Source of the DNA: Streptomyces tendae
GTDB taxonomy: Bacteria > Actinomycetota > Actinomycetes > Streptomycetales > Streptomycetaceae
Assembly (NCBI RefSeq): GCF_014650435.1
Contig: NZ_BMUY01000002.1
Span: 248,001-312,000, forward strand
DNA length: 64,000 nt
Direction of reading: 5' to 3'
In this document: positions 63,801 through 64,000 of the stretch, one piece after another
Layout: every line of letters begins with the position of its first letter
Numbering within the stretch: position 1 is the first letter of the stretch
Notes under the pieces: generated by a model
What the model saw: the letters and a program-made list of their open reading frames with translations, nothing else
Told to the model about the DNA's origin: nothing
The model's database searches: none
Translations under genes and position numbers: made by a program

Positions 63801-64000
63801 TCACCCTTCGTCGAGACAGAGGCAGAAGGGATGGCCGGCAGGGTCGAGGAGCACTCTCACGTTCTCCTGCGGCTGGTCGTCGGCCAACGTGGCGCCCAGG
63901 GCGACCGCCTCGGCGACCGCCGAGTCCAGGTCGCCGACCTGGAAGTCGAAGTGCATCATCGGGCGCTGTTCGCCGTCGGCAGGTGGCCAGACCGGAGCCC
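63801..64000 (-). CDS. VOC-fold protein, 5' end outside window
   Basis: The last 66 codons of a glyoxalase-like protein are visible: PVWPPADGEQRPMMHFDFQV, then GDLDSAVAEAVALGATLADD and VLLDPAGHPFCLCLDEG. H-F-D-F-Q-V provides the second-unit metal ligand and DPAGHPFCL is the family's final strand (Glyoxalase_6-like). Start and N-terminal unit lie beyond base 64000. Confidence 0.82.
   Translation of the reverse strand, partial: APVWPPADGEQRPMMHFDFQVGDLDSAVAEAVALGATLADDQPQENVRVLLDPAGHPFCLCLDEG

Overview
The window is high-GC actinobacterial DNA, almost certainly a Streptomyces chromosome core. The evidence is GC-rich codon use, frequent GTG starts, 4-nt or 8-nt overlaps between neighbouring genes, XRE/DUF397 and HATPase regulator sets, a kynurenine operon, and an HspR/HAIR-controlled dnaK operon. 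From memory, the order purA ... fba-pyrE ... clpB ... dnaK-grpE-dnaJ-hspR ... dcd resembles the S. coelicolor core; I could not check this by alignment.

Layout. 1-4 kb: end of an ECF sigma gene, small membrane proteins, purA, and a diacylglycerol-kinase-like protein lacking the family's glycine motifs. 4-8.2 kb: a GbsR/MarR-type repressor divergent from an ABC exporter pair, then a cupin. 8.1-11.1 kb: XRE regulator, DUF397 protein and cytochrome P450 in one coupled operon, divergent from a RsbW-like ATPase. 11-17.5 kb: two tandem NarL-type two-component systems; the second overlaps an acyltransferase and an exported hydrolase. 17.6-20.8 kb: tryptophan-to-anthranilate operon (TDO, KynU, probable formamidase), with a small palindromic repeat apparently inserted in frame in kynU. 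20.9-26.7 kb: DUF3151, an MFS exporter whose 3' end lies in a 72-bp tandem repeat, fba, pyrE, an aldose epimerase and a CoxG-like protein. 26.7-34 kb: a third two-component system, a membrane aminopropyltransferase-like protein, DUF2617, a Gly/Cys-rich membrane protein, an aminotransferase and a YbjN protein.

34-46.7 kb is a protein-quality-control region: clpB and dnaK-grpE-dnaJ-hspR, each preceded by HAIR-like operators for HspR. Between them lie three paralogous TrmB/LuxR-like regulators, an orphan sugar-binding lipoprotein, and a divergent pair encoding a 54-residue hydrophobic peptide and a miniature Rieske-like protein without iron-sulphur ligands. This is the best candidate for an undescribed small system.

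46.7-53.3 kb: an EtfD-like membrane Fe-S oxidoreductase, an FG-GAP lipoprotein, a Yip1-like membrane protein, a phosphoribosyltransferase, dcd, a 52-residue zinc-ribbon protein and tRNA-Gly(CCC). From 53.3 kb the content is accessory: a VapBC-like pair between two copies of one hairpin, a GntR(YtrA)-ABC operon, an SDR and TetR pair sharing a 53-bp inverted-repeat operator, two genes truncated head to head at about 59.38 kb (a probable deletion scar), an alkylsulfatase, two VOC proteins and an isolated NuoA-like gene.
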